A stretch of 64,000 nt of DNA. It comes from JADLHS01 sp964553795 (lineage in GTDB: Bacteria; Verrucomicrobiota; Verrucomicrobiia; Limisphaerales; JADLHS01). Shown piece by piece: positions 51,075 to 60,718 of the stretch (positions are counted from its first letter, which is position 1; each line of letters begins with the position of its first letter). The stretch lies in contig CAZKMR010000004.1 of NCBI GenBank assembly GCA_964553795.1, forward strand, positions 55,559 through 119,558, in the 5' to 3' direction. The translations under genes and the position numbers were made by a program. Under the pieces are notes generated by a model. It did no database searches and was not told the origin of the DNA. It was given only the letters and a program-made list of their open reading frames with translations.

Positions 51075-53375
51075 TCATCGGCTCAGCGATGGGGGCGCGG
51101 CCTCCGGCGCACTGCCCCAATTCGGATTCGGCTTCGCCCCCATGCGGAACATCAGCGTCCCGCCGTTGGCAATGTCCGCATGACTGAACCACGGCTTGTT
51201 CCACGGTTGTCCGTTCCAGGTGGCCGATTGGATATAGAGATTTTTTTCCGAATTATTCTTCGCCTGAATGATTAGCTGTTTCCCGTTGGCCAAGCGCACG
51301 ACGGCTTCGTCGAAGAGCGGTGAGCCAAGCACATAGTTCGGACTGGACGGATCAACGGTGTAAAATCCGAGCGCGCTCATCACATACCATGATGAAGTTG
51401 CGCCTTGATCATCCATGCCAGGGAACGCCAGACCGTATTTGTCACTGCCATACATCAACGCGAGAATTTTCCGCACGAGTTCCTGCGTCTTCCACGGTTG
51501 ACCGGAGTAAGCGTAGTAATACGGCACTTGTTGATCCGGCTGATTGCCCTGGCAATACAAACCGATCATGCCGGTGACATCGCGCGCGATGCCCTTCGGG
51601 TTGTACGGCGTGGTGAAAAAGTAATCGAGATTGCGATTAAACTTGTCGCGCCCGCCCATCAAGTTGATCAAGCCCTGCACGTCGTGCGGCACGAGCCAGA
51701 CGGTTTGCCACGCCGACGCTTCCTTGAACATGTAATTGTAATACGGCTCGTACGGGTCGAAGGGATCAATCCACGAACCGTCCGCCGTGCGACCGCGCAT
51801 GAAACCCGTCGTGGGATCAAACACGTTCGTGTAATTGTAGGCGCGCGCGAGGAACATTTGATAATCCTGTTCCTTGCCGAGCTTCTTCGCGTATTGCGCC
51901 AACGCGTAATCGCTCCACGCGTATTCGAGCGTCTTGGCAACACCCGCATCGCCGTCGGCGCGGGGCGGACTGCCGTTCGCCTGAAAGTCGTCATGCACCC
52001 AGCCACGTTCCAGATATTCGGCGAGTTTGCCGCGCGGCCCGGCGGGATCGGTGGCGTTCTTACGCAGAAATTCGTACGCCGCCGCGTAATCGAACGGCAA
52101 ACCGCGCACCCAATCGCCGAGATACATCAACACCGCGTTGTCACCATGAAACGACGTGTGCATGAACCCGGATTCGCGCGCCATTTCCAGATGCGTGCGC
52201 AGGATGTTCGTTTTCACGTCGGGTTCGAGCAGGGTGAGGAGGATGATTTGATTGCGGCCCGTGTCCCACAACGCGATCGGCGTATAACGATCGTAATCGA
52301 GCACCCGATCTTCGTCACCGCCGCGCCCGCGCCATGGCGTGCCCTGCTTGGCCACCAATCGCGGCGTAAGTAGCGAATGATAAAGCGTGGAATAAAACAA
52401 CGTGCGCTGTTTTTCCGTGCCGCCTTTGATTTGAATCAGGTTCAGTTTCTCAGCCCAGGCGTCACGCGCGGCCCGTTGCACGGCAGCGAAATCCTTCGGC
52501 TCGCTGGCGAGTTGTTCCGCCGCGCCGTCGTAACTTCGATCCGCCGTGATACGCACGAGAATCTGTTCGCCGGCAGTAGTTGAGAACTCCAGATAAGCGC
52601 CGGCGTAGCTGCCGCTGATGTTCCGTTCGCTGGTGCGGATGTCGTCATCGCGGCGCAAGCGCGCGCCTTCGAGGCGCGGTTGGTGTTGGCGGAAGACTCC
52701 GAAGGATTTGAACGGCTTGGAAAATTCCGCGACGAACGAACGCCCCCCACGCTCGCGACCACTGCGGCCGCGCACGATGCGATCACCGACGATTTCGACA
52801 TTGTTATTCCCCGCGCCGAGATCAATCAAAACCACGCCGCGCTCCGTTTTCGGAAATGTGAAGCGATAAAAGCCCGTGCGCTCGGTCGTCGTAAGTTCCG
52901 TGCGAATGCCTGTATCCGGAAAGAATACGGAATAGTAACCCGGCGACGCTTTCTCCGAGGCTTTGTCGTACGGCGACGCATACGTGCGATCTGGCGGCAC
53001 GGTCCAATCGCCGACTACGGGCATAATCGTCAAGCCGGGCATGTGCGACGAAAAGCCGAGCATCGTGCGCCGCTGATGAATGTAGGGAAAGATGATGCCG
53101 TGATTTCCGGCAGCCTCGGTCAAATCCTTGTTGATCGGTCCAACCGACACGTGGCGATGCGGCAATCCCGGACCGGGATGGGTGAAGCCGGTGTAAGCTT
53201 CTTCGCCGGGCGGCGGGGCGTTGCCGCGCAACTTCGCGTCATCCAACGATGCCGTACCGACCAGCGGATTGGCATAATCCACGGGAGTTTTCGCGGCCAG
53301 CGCCGCCAGGGAATTGACATCGCCCGCGATTGAAAGAATTAGAACAGTAGCTCCGGACCAAAAAAATCGCTTCAT
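51075..53375 (-). CDS. Secreted GH92 alpha-mannosidase
   Basis: The protein (about 766 aa from the ATG at 53375) has a signal peptide (WSGATVLILSIAGDVNSLAALA) and full-length GH92 organisation. Typical blocks are YANPLVGTASL at the N-terminus, GFTHPGPGLPHRHV, YHSLLTPRLV, ALWDTGRNQIILLTLLEPD, GYN-like DYDRYTPI, NYTNVFDP and GMDDQGATSSWYVMSALGFYTVDP near residue 655, where the paired Asp residues match the family's catalytic region. GH92 enzymes are calcium-dependent inverting exo-alpha-mannosidases that trim mannans or N-glycans. It lies between two other large secreted proteins on the same strand. Confidence 0.95.
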   Translation of the reverse strand: MKRFFWSGATVLILSIAGDVNSLAALAAKTPVDYANPLVGTASLDDAKLRGNAPPPGEEAYTGFTHPGPGLPHRHVSVGPINKDLTEAAGNHGIIFPYIHQRRTMLGFSSHMPGLTIMPVVGDWTVPPDRTYASPYDKASEKASPGYYSVFFPDTGIRTELTTTERTGFYRFTFPKTERGVVLIDLGAGNNNVEIVGDRIVRGRSGRERGGRSFVAEFSKPFKSFGVFRQHQPRLEGARLRRDDDIRTSERNISGSYAGAYLEFSTTAGEQILVRITADRSYDGAAEQLASEPKDFAAVQRAARDAWAEKLNLIQIKGGTEKQRTLFYSTLYHSLLTPRLVAKQGTPWRGRGGDEDRVLDYDRYTPIALWDTGRNQIILLTLLEPDVKTNILRTHLEMARESGFMHTSFHGDNAVLMYLGDWVRGLPFDYAAAYEFLRKNATDPAGPRGKLAEYLERGWVHDDFQANGSPPRADGDAGVAKTLEYAWSDYALAQYAKKLGKEQDYQMFLARAYNYTNVFDPTTGFMRGRTADGSWIDPFDPYEPYYNYMFKEASAWQTVWLVPHDVQGLINLMGGRDKFNRNLDYFFTTPYNPKGIARDVTGMIGLYCQGNQPDQQVPYYYAYSGQPWKTQELVRKILALMYGSDKYGLAFPGMDDQGATSSWYVMSALGFYTVDPSSPNYVLGSPLFDEAVVRLANGKQLIIQAKNNSEKNLYIQSATWNGQPWNKPWFSHADIANGGTLMFRMGAKPNPNWGSAPEAAPPSLSR

Positions 53376-53427
53376 CGTCACAGCAAACTATCCGCGGAAC
53401 GGAACACAGTAAATCTTTAGTGCGCGG

Positions 53428-55989
53428 TTATTGCGGCACGAGCCGGTAAAACCGTTGCGCATTCGTCGCCGCAAAATCCACGAAATACGAGCGCGCCGCC
53501 GGCGTGGTGAGCGGCGCCAGCAAATTCCAATTCGTGAGCCGCAAATCGCTCGCGTGTTGGAGCGAGAAAGTCGCACCTGGCGCACAATCAATGACCAGCA
53601 ACGGCAACGGCCCGAAAACGCTCGGCGCAAACTCCAGTTGAAAGATGGCGACCGGCGCCGCGGGACTGGTCACGATTCCAAACGCATTACTGGCGAGCAC
53701 GTCGTAAAGTCCCACCCGGGCCAGCGTCAGATTGGTCACGAGCAATTGCGGGTTGGTCGCGCCCGCTATTACGGTGGAGTTCAAGCGCCATTGATAGCGA
53801 ATGGGACCGATGCCCGTCGTCAACGCACTCAAAGCCGCATTATTTCCCAAGCTCAAACTGCTGCCACGCGGTATTTCGGTAAAGATAGGCAACTGACTCA
53901 CGGGCACACCCGGCACAAAGTTCGCATAAACGAGCTTGCTGCCGTTCATCGTCAGCGGCAGCGGATTGGTCGTGCCACTCGCGTCGCCGCTCCAGTGCGA
54001 GAACACGCGATTCGACGTGTTCCATGCGGTCAACGTAACGACGGCGTCATTCGTGTAAACGTTCAGTGCGGGATTCGCCTGAATGCTGCCGCCATTCACC
54101 GGCAGTGCCACGAGCGACACCTGATTGCTGTTCAAGCTGGCAAACAAAGCCGTCAACCCGGAAGCATTGGTGACCGTGAGCGTCACCGGATTATTGAAAC
54201 TGGTGAGTAAACCCGCCCAACCGAAAAAGTAACTGCCTGGATCGGGTCGCGCGGTAAGGGTGACCACTGACCCATACGGGAACGGTGTTGCAATCGGGTC
54301 GGTTTCCACGCTGCCCTGCGAATAATTGGTGTTGAGATTGAGCGTCGTGCCAAACACCGCTTGCACGAAATTGGATTGATTCATGACCACCGAAGTTTCC
54401 GCGTTCGTGCCGCTGGCCGCGCCAGTCCAATGCATGAAAACCCAACCTTCACTCGGCGTTGCGGTCAACGTCACCACCGTATTGCTCAGGTAACTGTTGG
54501 TGCTGAGATCCGCCGCCGGCATCCGCGTCACCGTTCCGCCGGGTGCTTGCACGAGCAGCGAATACGTCGGGATTACTTGCACATTCACCGTCGCCGCTTC
54601 GGCTTTGTCGGTGACCAATGTGTTGTACGCCACCGCCCGAAGCGTCACACTGTTTGAAACCACGAACGGCGCGGCATACTGCGGCGACGTAAAATCCGGC
54701 GTGCTGCCGTCCAACGTATAGTGCAAGCGTGGATAAGCGTTCGTGGTCGCGAGCAAAGTAATCGTCGCCGCATTTGTCCGCACCACCGGCCCGCCACCGA
54801 TGCTCGCGCCATTCACCAAAACACTCGGCGCATTGCTCAACCGCAGTGTGGTACTCAAGCTGGCACTTCGCACTAGGTTGGTAACGACCAACGCATAAGC
54901 TCCCGCGCGACTGAATGTGAAGTTGGTAACGGTGAGACTGGCATTGGTTTCCCCCACCAAAGGCGTGCCATTAAACCACCATTGCATCGTGTATTCGCTC
55001 CCGGACAAAACCGTGGCATTGATGGTGTAGTTGGCGCTCGGCGGCAAGGTGATATTGGTCGGCGGTACGGTGACGAATCGCGGCGCGAGGTCCACCGCGA
55101 GATTAATCTGATTGCCCGCGTCAAAATCCGTGAGGTTCGCAGCATTGGTGGGGTTGGCCGCTTGGCCGGATGTGGACAATCCCCAACCCAGAAAGGTTCC
55201 GTCACTGCGCTTGGCCAGGCTGTGCAACCACCCCGCCGAGATGGCGACGGCGTTGGTCAGTTGCAACGGTGTGGTCGATTGCCCAAAAGCGTTGTCGCCC
55301 CAACCGACCACCACGCCGTTGGAGCGCAACGCCAGCGCGTGGGTGAAGCTCGCCGAAATCGCCATCACATTCGTGAGGCCCGCCGGCAAATTGGTCAAAC
55401 CGTTAATCGCCGTGCCCCAGGCGATCACCGTCCCGTCAGCGCGTAGTGCAATTGTTCCCGACGAGCCCGCGGCAATCGCGGTCACATTGGTCGCGGTCGC
55501 CGGCACGCTGGTGAGCGAAGCCGTGCCCCACGCCACCACCGTGCCGTTGCTGCGAAGCGCCACGCTGTGATCCGCACCCGCTGCAATCGCCATCGCGTCA
55601 TTCAACGTCGGCGGCACATTCGTTTGGCCTAACGCATGACGCCCCCAGGCCACCACCGTCCCATCGTTCCGCAACGCCACACTGTGTTGCGCGCCGGCAC
55701 TGATGGCGACCACATTGCTTAAACCCGGCGGCTGATTGGTAATTTGCCCGTGCGTATTGTTTCCCCAGGAAACCACCGTTCCGTCCATCCGTAACGCGAG
55801 ACCGTGAAATCCGCCCACCGAAATTTGCGTGATCGGCCCGATCGCGGCCGCGGAATTCGTCGTGATCTCGTTGGCCACGCCCCAGGCGTAAAACAATCCC
55901 GGGATTTCCGCCGCGCGATTGCACAAAGGCAGAAATCCTCCCAGCAGCAACAAGCTGATGGTCAGAAATGATGAAGTTCGCTCCCGCAT
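53428..55989 (-). CDS. Secreted RCC1-repeat, Ig-like and InlB-type repeat protein
   Basis: Starting at the ATG at 55989 gives 853 aa with a signal peptide (SFLTISLLLLGGFLPLCNRAAE). Residues about 25-300 hold six or seven RCC1 blades (VVSWGNNTHGQITN, VVAWGRHALGQTN, VVGWGDNAFGQSTT). Ig-like (about 310-390) and chitobiase-C-like (about 395-490, LHYTLDGSTPDFTSPQYA) modules follow. Three copies of an InlB B-repeat-like motif are at about 495-710 (VVTLTATPSEGWVFMHWTG, VVTLTARPDPGSYFFGWAG, VVTLTAWNTSNRVFSHWSG). A second Ig-like domain and a C-terminal module ending AQRFYRLVPQ complete it. It is probably a surface adhesin or binding protein; no catalytic domain is seen. Confidence 0.88.
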   Translation of the reverse strand: MRERTSSFLTISLLLLGGFLPLCNRAAEIPGLFYAWGVANEITTNSAAAIGPITQISVGGFHGLALRMDGTVVSWGNNTHGQITNQPPGLSNVVAISAGAQHSVALRNDGTVVAWGRHALGQTNVPPTLNDAMAIAAGADHSVALRSNGTVVAWGTASLTSVPATATNVTAIAAGSSGTIALRADGTVIAWGTAINGLTNLPAGLTNVMAISASFTHALALRSNGVVVGWGDNAFGQSTTPLQLTNAVAISAGWLHSLAKRSDGTFLGWGLSTSGQAANPTNAANLTDFDAGNQINLAVDLAPRFVTVPPTNITLPPSANYTINATVLSGSEYTMQWWFNGTPLVGETNASLTVTNFTFSRAGAYALVVTNLVRSASLSTTLRLSNAPSVLVNGASIGGGPVVRTNAATITLLATTNAYPRLHYTLDGSTPDFTSPQYAAPFVVSNSVTLRAVAYNTLVTDKAEAATVNVQVIPTYSLLVQAPGGTVTRMPAADLSTNSYLSNTVVTLTATPSEGWVFMHWTGAASGTNAETSVVMNQSNFVQAVFGTTLNLNTNYSQGSVETDPIATPFPYGSVVTLTARPDPGSYFFGWAGLLTSFNNPVTLTVTNASGLTALFASLNSNQVSLVALPVNGGSIQANPALNVYTNDAVVTLTAWNTSNRVFSHWSGDASGTTNPLPLTMNGSKLVYANFVPGVPVSQLPIFTEIPRGSSLSLGNNAALSALTTGIGPIRYQWRLNSTVIAGATNPQLLVTNLTLARVGLYDVLASNAFGIVTSPAAPVAIFQLEFAPSVFGPLPLLVIDCAPGATFSLQHASDLRLTNWNLLAPLTTPAARSYFVDFAATNAQRFYRLVPQ

Positions 55990-56086
55990 TGCGCCTGCCA
56001 GTGTGGGAAACTTCCGCGCCGCCGCAATTGAAAATGTTCGCGACGCTCCGCAACGCCGTGTAACGTGCGCGGCACGGATTCGCGTC

Positions 56087-56884
56087 ATGGCATTCTCATT
56101 CACATTTCTCGGCAGCGGCACTTCCCTGGGCGTGCCCGTCATCGGCAAGGATTATCCGCCGGAATTTTTGGCCAACCCCAAAAACTGGCGCACCCGCTCG
56201 TCCATCTACGTCCGCACTGACGCCGTCAGCTTTCTGATTGATACTTCGCCGGAATTACGCCTGCAATGCTTGCGCGAAAACATTCGCCAGGTGGATGCGG
56301 TGCTGTTCACCCACGGACACGCCGACCACATCATGGGCCTAGACGATTGCCGGCGCTTTTGCGATTTGCGCGGCGGAACAACGCTCCCCATTTACGGCAG
56401 CCCGCAAACCATGGACGACTTGCGCCGCGTCTTCAAATACGCCTTTCATCGCGGCCCGTGGCCCAAAGGTTATTTCATGCCCGAGGAACGCGTCGTCACC
56501 GGACCGTTCACTCTGGGCGATCTCGAAATCACGCCGCTCACCCTGCCGCACGGCCGCTTGGATTCCACCGGTTATCTTTTCACACAGAACGGCCAGAAAC
56601 GCCTCGCCTATCTGAACGATTGCAAAGAAGTCCCTGAACCGGCGCTGGAACTCGTGCGGGGCGCGGAAATCGCCGTGCTCGATGCGCTGCGGCACGCCCC
56701 GCATCCCACGCACATGTGCCTCGATGAAGCGCTCACCACGGCGCGACGCATCGGCGCCGCGCGCACGTATCTCACCCATCTGACGCACGATTACGACCAC
56801 GACCAAGCGCAGGCGGAATTGCCGCCGGGCATCTGGTTTGCCTGGGACGGCTTGAGAGTGGATACTGCCGACCAACCCAAATGA
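56087..56884 (+). CDS. Metallo-beta-lactamase fold hydrolase, PhnP-like
   Basis: The ATG at 56087 gives 265 aa. LGSGTSLGVPVIG, the metal motif LFTHGHADHIMGLDDCRRF, LTLPHGR and LTHLTHDYDHDQ supply the usual His/Asp ligands of the MBL phosphodiesterase group related to PhnP. These enzymes hydrolyse cyclic nucleotide or phosphoribosyl phosphodiesters. There are no phn genes around, so cellular role is open. The open frame reaches upstream to 55919 across the start of the RCC1 protein on the other strand; that part is not coding. Confidence 0.9.
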   Translation: MAFSFTFLGSGTSLGVPVIGKDYPPEFLANPKNWRTRSSIYVRTDAVSFLIDTSPELRLQCLRENIRQVDAVLFTHGHADHIMGLDDCRRFCDLRGGTTLPIYGSPQTMDDLRRVFKYAFHRGPWPKGYFMPEERVVTGPFTLGDLEITPLTLPHGRLDSTGYLFTQNGQKRLAYLNDCKEVPEPALELVRGAEIAVLDALRHAPHPTHMCLDEALTTARRIGAARTYLTHLTHDYDHDQAQAELPPGIWFAWDGLRVDTADQPK

Positions 56885-56905
56885 TTCGCAGGCACGGACG
56901 CCGAC

Positions 56906-58513
56906 ATGACCATCGCCCAAACTCGTAGTTCAATTTTCTTCGTCGCATTTTTTTTCTTCGGCTTGCTATCCGCCAGCGGCAACGGTTCGGAGGTGGTCGT
57001 CATCTTCAACTCCAATTTGCCGGAGTCTAAATCCCTCGCCTACTACTACGCCCGTCAACGCGAGGTACCGCCAACACAAGTCATCGGGTTTGATTTGCCC
57101 GACGGCGAAATCATCTCCCGCAGCGAATTCAATCGTCGCCTGCAACACCCACTCGCGCGCAAACTCGAATCGCTCAAACTCTGGCGGCTCGGCAAAGGTG
57201 ATTTGCCCGGGACGAATCAGGTTCACTTCCGCTCCAATCGCAAAGTTGTCGAATCGAAAATCCGCTACGCCGTTCTCTGTTACGGCGTCCCGCCGATCAT
57301 TCAAAATGATCCCGGTCTCTCCGAACCGGCGGCCGAGAAAATGCGCCCCGAACTGCGCCGCAATGAAGCCGCCGTGGACAGCGAACTCGCCTGTCTGCCG
57401 TTGCGCGCCCATGGTTATCCGCTCACCGGCCCGCATCTCAATCCGCTCTACGCCACGACCAACGCGTTGGAACTTCATCCCACCAACGGCGTGCTCCTCG
57501 TGGCGCGACTCGACGGTCCGACTCCCGAAATGGCTCGTCGTCTCGTGGACCAAGCTTTGCAAGCCGAGACCAATGGACTGTGGGGCCGCGCTTACTTTGA
57601 TGTGCGCAATATTCCTGACCCCGGTTACAAACCCGGCGACGACTGGATTCGCAACGCCGCCATGCTCGCCACGAAAATGGGGTTCGACACCGTGGTGGAC
57701 GAAAACAGCGATACCTTCCCGGCCAGCTTTCCCATGAGCCAAATCGCCCTCTACATGGGTTGGTATCGCGAACACGTCAGCGGCCCGTTCACTCTGCCGC
57801 AAGTTGAATTCAGGCCAGGCGCGTTTGCCTATCATTTGCACAGCTTCAGCGCCAACACCCTGCGCAGCACGAATCGGCATTGGGTTGGCCCCTTCGTGGC
57901 GCAAGGCGTCACCTGCACTATGGGCGCAGTCGCTGAACCTTATCTTAGCGGCACGCCCGAACTCGCGGTCTTTGCCAGTCGCTGGATGTATCTCGCCTTC
58001 ACCTTCGGCGAGGCCGCCTACGCGGCGCAACCGCTGCTCTCCTGGCAAATCACGGTCGTGGGCGATCCGCTCTATCGCCCGTTCGGGAAAAACTTGTCCG
58101 AGCAACACCTCGCTTTTCTTTCCGCCACCAATGCTCTCGCCGAATGGTCGCTCCAACGCATCGTCAACCTCAGTCGCCTCAACAACGCCAGCCCGGTGGA
58201 ATTGGCCACCGCGCTCGAAGAAACTCCCCTGACCCGTACCAGCGCTGTCTTGACCGAGAAACTCGCCGAACTCTACGACGCCCAAGGCAAACCCGCGTCC
58301 ACCATCGCCACGTATCAACGTGCGCTCAACCTCGACCCCACGCCGCAACAACGGATTCGCTTGCGCTTAACGCTGGGCGAAAAACTCACGACCGCTGGCC
58401 GCACGGCGGAAGCGCGCGCCAATTACGAACGATTGCTGGAAGAAAATCCAACCTACCCCAATGAAGTTATCATCCGCCAGAAAATCGCGGCTTTGACCGA
58501 GAAAGCGAACTAA
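56906..58513 (+). CDS. TIGR03790 family secreted protein with TPR-like C-terminus
   Basis: The 535-aa protein has a signal peptide (SSIFFVAFFFFGLLSASGNG) and the TIGR03790 pattern: VVVIFNSNLPESKSLAYYYARQREVP, IRYAVLCYGVPPII, VLLVARLDGPTPEMARRLVDQAL, FPMSQIALYMGWY and ITVVGDPLYRPF. The last 100 residues look like tetratricopeptide units (ELYDAQGKPASTIATYQRALNLDP, EKLTTAGRTAEARANYERLLEENP). The family is widespread in Verrucomicrobiota, Planctomycetota and others, and its function is not known. It starts 21 bp after the MBL gene. Confidence 0.88.
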   Translation: MTIAQTRSSIFFVAFFFFGLLSASGNGSEVVVIFNSNLPESKSLAYYYARQREVPPTQVIGFDLPDGEIISRSEFNRRLQHPLARKLESLKLWRLGKGDLPGTNQVHFRSNRKVVESKIRYAVLCYGVPPIIQNDPGLSEPAAEKMRPELRRNEAAVDSELACLPLRAHGYPLTGPHLNPLYATTNALELHPTNGVLLVARLDGPTPEMARRLVDQALQAETNGLWGRAYFDVRNIPDPGYKPGDDWIRNAAMLATKMGFDTVVDENSDTFPASFPMSQIALYMGWYREHVSGPFTLPQVEFRPGAFAYHLHSFSANTLRSTNRHWVGPFVAQGVTCTMGAVAEPYLSGTPELAVFASRWMYLAFTFGEAAYAAQPLLSWQITVVGDPLYRPFGKNLSEQHLAFLSATNALAEWSLQRIVNLSRLNNASPVELATALEETPLTRTSAVLTEKLAELYDAQGKPASTIATYQRALNLDPTPQQRIRLRLTLGEKLTTAGRTAEARANYERLLEENPTYPNEVIIRQKIAALTEKAN

Positions 58514-58641
58514 ACCTCTTTCTGATGCTGTCCGTTCAAAACACCGCTGGACAGCGAATTACCACAGAAATACAGTCTGCGCATGAAACGAGAAGGCCCG
58601 CAACGGTTGCGGTCACTGATGTGTTAGACCACGCAACGCAC

Positions 58642-58962
58642 ATGGACATTTCCTCAATTCACTTTCACGATACGCAGATTCTCCGCGTCGTTGAGGATTG
58701 CCTCGCTGACACACTGACGATGGAGGTTGATTATCCAGTGGATTGGAAGCGCAACGTCTTCGAGAAGCGTTTTCTCGTTTTCGAGGATGTTCATGGTTAT
58801 CAAACTTTTGAGGGACCGTTTCAAGGATGCCCTACGATTTTGGATGCCTTCATCATTGGTTCAGAAGACAGATGGAGCAAATTGAGGCTCGAAACTAATG
58901 CCGGACACCGAGAGCTCAGTTGCACTGGTGTCAGACTTTGTGAACATGACCGTGAGAACTAG
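58642..58962 (+). CDS. Small protein of unknown function in lower-GC DNA
   Basis: The ATG at 58642 gives 106 aa (58525 is an in-frame alternative). DISSIHFHDTQILRVVED, MEVDYPVDW, NVFEKRFLVFEDVHGYQTFEGPF and LDAFIIGSEDRWSKLRLETNAGHREL suggest a small all-beta domain. Similar small acidic beta proteins occur among immunity proteins, but I see no partner toxin. The base and codon use are visibly less GC-rich than in neighbouring genes, consistent with recent acquisition. Confidence 0.6.
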   Translation: MDISSIHFHDTQILRVVEDCLADTLTMEVDYPVDWKRNVFEKRFLVFEDVHGYQTFEGPFQGCPTILDAFIIGSEDRWSKLRLETNAGHRELSCTGVRLCEHDREN

Positions 58963-59024
58963 CCGATAGAAAAGCCGAATCCGAAATCTTACTGTTCGCC
59001 AATACGATATCCAGCGCGCAGATG

Positions 59025-60620
59025 TTACCAATCCGTCGGCACGTAGTCCTTCAAAAACTTGCCCCAGAAGTGTTCGCCAGAGTTAAAGCCGGCGATGATC
59101 GGATCCACAATCCGCGCCGCGCCGTCCACAATGTCCAACGGCGGATGAAAGCGATGCTCCGCCGTCTTGCGTGTCGCGATATGCACCGGATCTTCGTCGG
59201 TCACCCAACCGGTGTCCACCGCGTTCATGTGAATGCCGTCCGCGTGATAATCCGCCGCCGCCGTGCGCGTCATCATGTTCAACGCGGCTTTCGCCATGTT
59301 CGTATGCGGGTGGCGCGTCGTCTTGAACTTGCGGTAAAACTGCCCTTCCACGGCGGAGACATTGACGATGTGTTTGTCGCGTGACGGCGTGGTCATCATC
59401 AGCGGCTTCAAGCGCGCATTGAGAATGAACGGCGCGACGGCGTTGACGAGTTGCACTTCGAGCAGTTCCACGGCGGGAACTTCGTGCATGCGCATGCGCC
59501 AGGAATTGTGTTCGCGCAAATCCACCTGCTGCAAATCCTGGTCAAGCTGGCCCTGCGGAAACAACGCCTGTTGCGCGGCAAGTTCCTCAGGCAACAACGG
59601 CACTTGCGACAGCGCGGCGGCGTGAGTGAGGCCCGCGAGTGAAGCTTCGTTTGATTTGGTAGGGACGCGCTGCCGCGCGTCCAAGCCGACCAGCAGGTCG
59701 GCCCTACCCCCCTCCGGCAACATATGATAACCGCGTAGTCCTTCATACGCTCCGAGGAGCTTCCGCGCGTCCTCCGGCAAGTCATGCAACGCGCCGTTCT
59801 CCCGCTCCATCATGTGCGCATAGAAATCCGGCGGTCGCCGCACGGTCTGACATGCGTTGTTGATGATGAAATCCAGCCGCGAATACTTCTTCATCATGTG
59901 CTGGCAAAACGCTTCGACACTCGGCGTGTGCCGCAAATCGAGTCCAAAGATTTCCAGTCGATGTCCCCACTCCTTGAAATCCGGCTCTTGCGCGTAACGC
60001 GTTGCGGAGTCGCGCGGGAAACGCGTTGTCACCACGACCTGTGCGCCGGCACGTAGCAACTTTATCCCAGCTTGATAACCGATCTTCACGCGCCCGCCCG
60101 TGAGCAGCGCCACCCTGCCCCGCAAATCCGCGAGTTCCGTGCGCTTGCGGAAATTTAACTCGGCACACTTCGGACAAAGCTGATCGTAGAAATGATGAAT
60201 CGTCGTGTAGTCCTTTTTGCAGATGTAACAGTTCTGCGGCTCGACGACCTCGCGAAACTCCGGATCGCTCTCTACTTCCTGCGGTTCAAGGTCCGGTGGC
60301 GGCGGTAGATTCGGGGTGGTGAAAACGGGCTTCGCGCGAAGTTTTCGGATTCCCGTTTCATTAAGCTGCGATTGGTCGCGCTGCACCTTCTGCTGTTTGC
60401 GCTGCTTGGAAGTTTCCTTCACCAACCGGCGCCGTGCGCGAACGTCGGGACAATAAACATCGCCCGCGGCCTTGAGCAGGCGCGTGCGTTCTTCCTGGGA
60501 AAGTTCGGCCAGAACGGCGCGGTCCGACGCCGCGCGTTCAAGCAATTCAGCGGCAGCACGCAATTGCGCGGCCAGTTCAGCGCGATCAGTTTTCTTTCCG
60601 TTCACGGATTGATTCGACAT
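59025..60620 (-). CDS. Atypical short-chain dehydrogenase with N-terminal zinc-ribbon region and palindromic insert
   Basis: From the ATG at 60620 the protein is 531 aa. Residues about 1-110 are helical and basic (QLRAAAELLERAAS, KQRKQQKVQRDQSQLNE). CYICKKD and CPKC (about 155-180) form a zinc ribbon. The Rossmann domain begins LRGRVALLTGGRVKIGYQ, with IINNACQTVRRPPDFYAHMM and HIVNVSAVEGQF. The motif at the catalytic position reads HTNMAKAALNMM: the lysine is present but the tyrosine of YxxxK is replaced by threonine. Residues 305-321 are encoded by a 51-bp dispersed repeat. The reaction is unknown and may not be a standard redox step. Confidence 0.85.
   Translation of the reverse strand: MSNQSVNGKKTDRAELAAQLRAAAELLERAASDRAVLAELSQEERTRLLKAAGDVYCPDVRARRRLVKETSKQRKQQKVQRDQSQLNETGIRKLRAKPVFTTPNLPPPPDLEPQEVESDPEFREVVEPQNCYICKKDYTTIHHFYDQLCPKCAELNFRKRTELADLRGRVALLTGGRVKIGYQAGIKLLRAGAQVVVTTRFPRDSATRYAQEPDFKEWGHRLEIFGLDLRHTPSVEAFCQHMMKKYSRLDFIINNACQTVRRPPDFYAHMMERENGALHDLPEDARKLLGAYEGLRGYHMLPEGGRADLLVGLDARQRVPTKSNEASLAGLTHAAALSQVPLLPEELAAQQALFPQGQLDQDLQQVDLREHNSWRMRMHEVPAVELLEVQLVNAVAPFILNARLKPLMMTTPSRDKHIVNVSAVEGQFYRKFKTTRHPHTNMAKAALNMMTRTAAADYHADGIHMNAVDTGWVTDEDPVHIATRKTAEHRFHPPLDIVDGAARIVDPIIAGFNSGEHFWGKFLKDYVPTDW
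59658..59708. repeat. 51-bp GGTAGGG/CCCTACC palindromic element inserted in frame
   Basis: The element begins GGTAGGG and ends CCCTACC. It contains dyads ACGCGC/GCGCGT and GCCGACC/GGTCGGC. Read on the minus strand it begins exactly at a codon boundary of the SDR gene and supplies 17 codons (residues 305-321, GRADLLV...VPT) without a stop or shift. Confidence 0.8.
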
Positions 60621-60718
60621 CGGTTGTCTTTGCGCCGCGAAATGACGGCGCAGAACCGTGAAGGCTAAACTGAACCCAACCGCCGTCAAGTGTGGTTCAG
60701 GAGTGCGGACGATCTCGA

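Noticed and set aside
51405..52373. 322-codon open frame on the plus strand
   Set aside because: It lies opposite the GH92 gene; Arg/His/Val-rich and without domains.
56966..58351. 461-codon open frame on the minus strand
   Set aside because: It is opposite the TIGR03790 gene and has no recognisable domain.
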